Below, piece after piece: positions 5,043 to 6,438 of a DNA stretch of 6,438 nt. The position numbers and the translations under genes are program-made. How positions within the stretch are numbered: the first letter of the stretch is position 1; the number at the start of each line of letters is the position of its first letter. Below the pieces are notes generated by a model that was not told where the DNA came from, did not search any database, and saw only the letters and a list, made by a program, of their open reading frames with translations. The stretch is from Armatimonadota bacterium (GTDB lineage Bacteria > Armatimonadota > Zipacnadia > Zipacnadales > UBA11051): the NCBI GenBank assembly GCA_030612305.1, contig JAUWOG010000142.1, forward strand, positions 1 to 6,438. The letters are read 5' to 3'.

Positions 5043-6438
5043 ATGAGGATAGTTTGCTATTGCGTGGTGGTGCTGGTCTTGCTGACGGTCTCCACTTCCA
5101 TCGGACTGGCACAGGGGGCCGAAGAAACGTACGGCTGTGAAGCTAACCCCACCGGAAACCCGATAGGCGGCGGTGAGGGCTACAGCGACATCTTCACTAA
5201 GGGCGACTTTGTCGCGAGCACGAAGGACGAGCTGCTGGATGCCCTCAAGCAGGCGAAGGCAGGGCAGGTCGTATTCGTGCCCGATGGCGTGGAGATAGAC
5301 CTGACGGGGATGAAAAACATCAGCATACCGGAGGGAGTGACGCTGGCCGGAACGCGTGGGCTGGATGGCTCGAAGGGAGCGCGCATCTTCACGACGAGCC
5401 GGACCACGTTCATGCTCATGCAAACCGGTGGCGATGATGTCCGTGTGACCGGGCTGCGGTTCGAGGGGGCGTATGGCGGGACGGATCAGACGGCGTTCAA
5501 CAACAACTTCCTCTACACGAGGAACTATGGACTTGAAGTTGACAACTGCGAGATATACAACTTCAACTATCGTGGCGTATCCGCCGGGCCAGGGGCTTTC
5601 AATGTCCGTATCCACCACAACTACATCCACCACATCCAGCGCAGTGGTCTCGGTTATGGGGTGCGGGTAGATAGCTGCGCGGTCGCGATAATCGCCAACA
5701 AGTTCGACTACTGTCGCCACCACATCGCTTCCGGTGGGACGCCGGGCTCCAGCTACGAGGCGGCCTGGAATCTCATCCTTCCCCACGCCACGAGTTCCCA
5801 CTTCGACATGCACGGCGGACGCGACCGGGGTGACAGTACGGACATCGCCGGCGACTGGATGCACATTCATCACAACACCTTCCAGAGTCCCCAGCGCCAT
5901 GTGGGGATTCGAGGGGTGCCCTCAGACTACGCAGATATCCACCACAACTGGTTCGGCAACCCGCCGGAGAAGGCCGTCTATTCGGTGGGCAACACCATAG
6001 TCTATCGCAACATCCACGGCCCGGAGAGAGCGCTCCAGGTGCATGACTGCCAGGAGGCCCTTGATGCCGGCATGGCACTATACGGGGCAGGTGACTACGC
6101 CAAAGCAAGGGCGTACTTTGTCCAGGCGCTGGTCCTCGCGGAGACAGACACCGAGCGCTCCACAGCGCAGCTCCACATCGCAGACTGTTACTTCGAGCAG
6201 GGGCTCTTTGGCGTCGCCCGGACGCAATTCGAGACCATCAATGAGACGCGGGAGGCTGCACCGGAAGACAGAGCCGCTGCGCGAAAGCGCATCAGACAGA
6301 TAGACGAGGCCGCCCCCGCCGCATCCCCCCGCCAATGGACCCTCGGTTTCAGCGCCGATTTCGAGCGTGACGAACTCGGCGACGACTGGAAGGTAATTGG
6401 TGGCCAGTGGCGTATCAGCGCCGGCAAGCTCGTCTGCG
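5043..6438 (+). CDS. Second secreted beta-helix/TPR/jelly-roll protein, paralogue of the upstream gene (cut by right window edge)
   Basis: The frame from the ATG at 5043 is open for 465 codons to the window end with no stop. A signal peptide is clear (VVVLVLLTVSTSIGLA, probable cleavage after Ala23). The beta-helix begins PIGGGEGY (40-47) and STKDELLDALKQAKAGQVVF (59-78), directly comparable to the upstream protein but without its extra N-terminal stretch. Shared motifs follow: NVRIHHNYIHH (187-197), SGLGYGV (201-207), FDMHGGRDRGD (254-264), HHNTF (276-280) and IRGVPSDYADIHHNWF (289-304). The TPR-like segment is at about 335-420 and the jelly-roll starts at RQWTLGFSADFERDELGDDW (430-449); only about 36 residues of it are in view. 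The intergenic gap is 77 nt without a T-tract terminator, so co-transcription with the upstream gene is likely. The paralogues probably act on related polysaccharides; the differing beta-helices suggest a different binding cleft. Confidence 0.88.
   Translation, partial: MRIVCYCVVVLVLLTVSTSIGLAQGAEETYGCEANPTGNPIGGGEGYSDIFTKGDFVASTKDELLDALKQAKAGQVVFVPDGVEIDLTGMKNISIPEGVTLAGTRGLDGSKGARIFTTSRTTFMLMQTGGDDVRVTGLRFEGAYGGTDQTAFNNNFLYTRNYGLEVDNCEIYNFNYRGVSAGPGAFNVRIHHNYIHHIQRSGLGYGVRVDSCAVAIIANKFDYCRHHIASGGTPGSSYEAAWNLILPHATSSHFDMHGGRDRGDSTDIAGDWMHIHHNTFQSPQRHVGIRGVPSDYADIHHNWFGNPPEKAVYSVGNTIVYRNIHGPERALQVHDCQEALDAGMALYGAGDYAKARAYFVQALVLAETDTERSTAQLHIADCYFEQGLFGVARTQFETINETREAAPEDRAAARKRIRQIDEAAPAASPRQWTLGFSADFERDELGDDWKVIGGQWRISAGKLVC
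6051..6437 (+). repeat. Copy 2 of the duplicated TPR/jelly-roll coding segment
   Basis: This is the gap-free partner of 4141-4527, including the exact 19-nt match at 6222-6240 and the 18-nt match at 6375-6392. The true right border lies beyond the window. Confidence 0.85.

Noticed and set aside
3346..5112. Long minus-strand open frame (588 codons) opposite the first beta-helix gene
   Set aside because: It is antisense to a gene with a signal peptide, clear domains and a paralogue. Its translation is low-complexity Val/Ala/Gly-rich and has no recognisable domain; it reflects GC-rich codon use on the opposite strand.
4962..5900. Minus-strand open frame of 312 codons opposite the second beta-helix gene
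   Set aside because: It is antisense to the partial paralogue and shows the same kind of shadow composition as the frame opposite the first copy.

Overview
The window is GC-rich (roughly 60% by eye) bacterial chromosomal DNA with strong purine-rich Shine-Dalgarno sites. It carries two Sec-type secreted proteins, so the organism is a bacterium. The mix of an AP_endonuc_2-type sugar isomerase, a Gfo/Idh/MocA oxidoreductase, and large secreted beta-helix proteins ending in a concanavalin-like domain is typical of polysaccharide-degrading lineages such as Planctomycetota, Armatimonadota or Lentisphaerota. That placement is inferred from gene content only, and no marker gene is present to settle it.

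Layout, left to right. Bases 1-368 hold, on the minus strand, the first 122 residues of an aldehyde dehydrogenase that runs off the left edge. Bases 369-798 are a divergent intergenic region with no convincing gene. It contains a perfect 14-bp inverted repeat with a 2-nt centre (603-632), followed closely by a second GC-rich hairpin (641-661). Bases 799-2681 hold a two-gene plus-strand unit: a xylose-isomerase-like TIM-barrel sugar isomerase/epimerase and, 20 nt after its stop, a Gfo/Idh/MocA NAD(P)-dependent oxidoreductase. Bases 2682-2958 are a 277-nt gap with several small inverted repeats, some mutually exclusive. Bases 2959-4965 encode a 668-aa secreted protein: signal peptide, pectate-lyase-like right-handed beta-helix, a short TPR-like helical segment, and a C-terminal DUF1080/LamG-like jelly-roll. 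After 77 nt, a second gene of the same architecture starts at 5043 and stays open for 465 codons to the right edge, where it is cut inside the C-terminal domain.

Working together (inference): the secreted proteins would bind or cleave an extracellular, probably uronate-containing or otherwise acidic, polysaccharide. The cytoplasmic dehydrogenase/isomerase pair would process released sugars by oxidation and epimerisation or isomerisation, and the divergent aldehyde dehydrogenase could oxidise a downstream aldehyde. Substrate and reaction order cannot be read from the sequence. The most notable points are the tandem beta-helix/TPR/jelly-roll architecture, the stronger conservation of its C-terminal half than of its beta-helix, and the palindromic element between the divergent genes.
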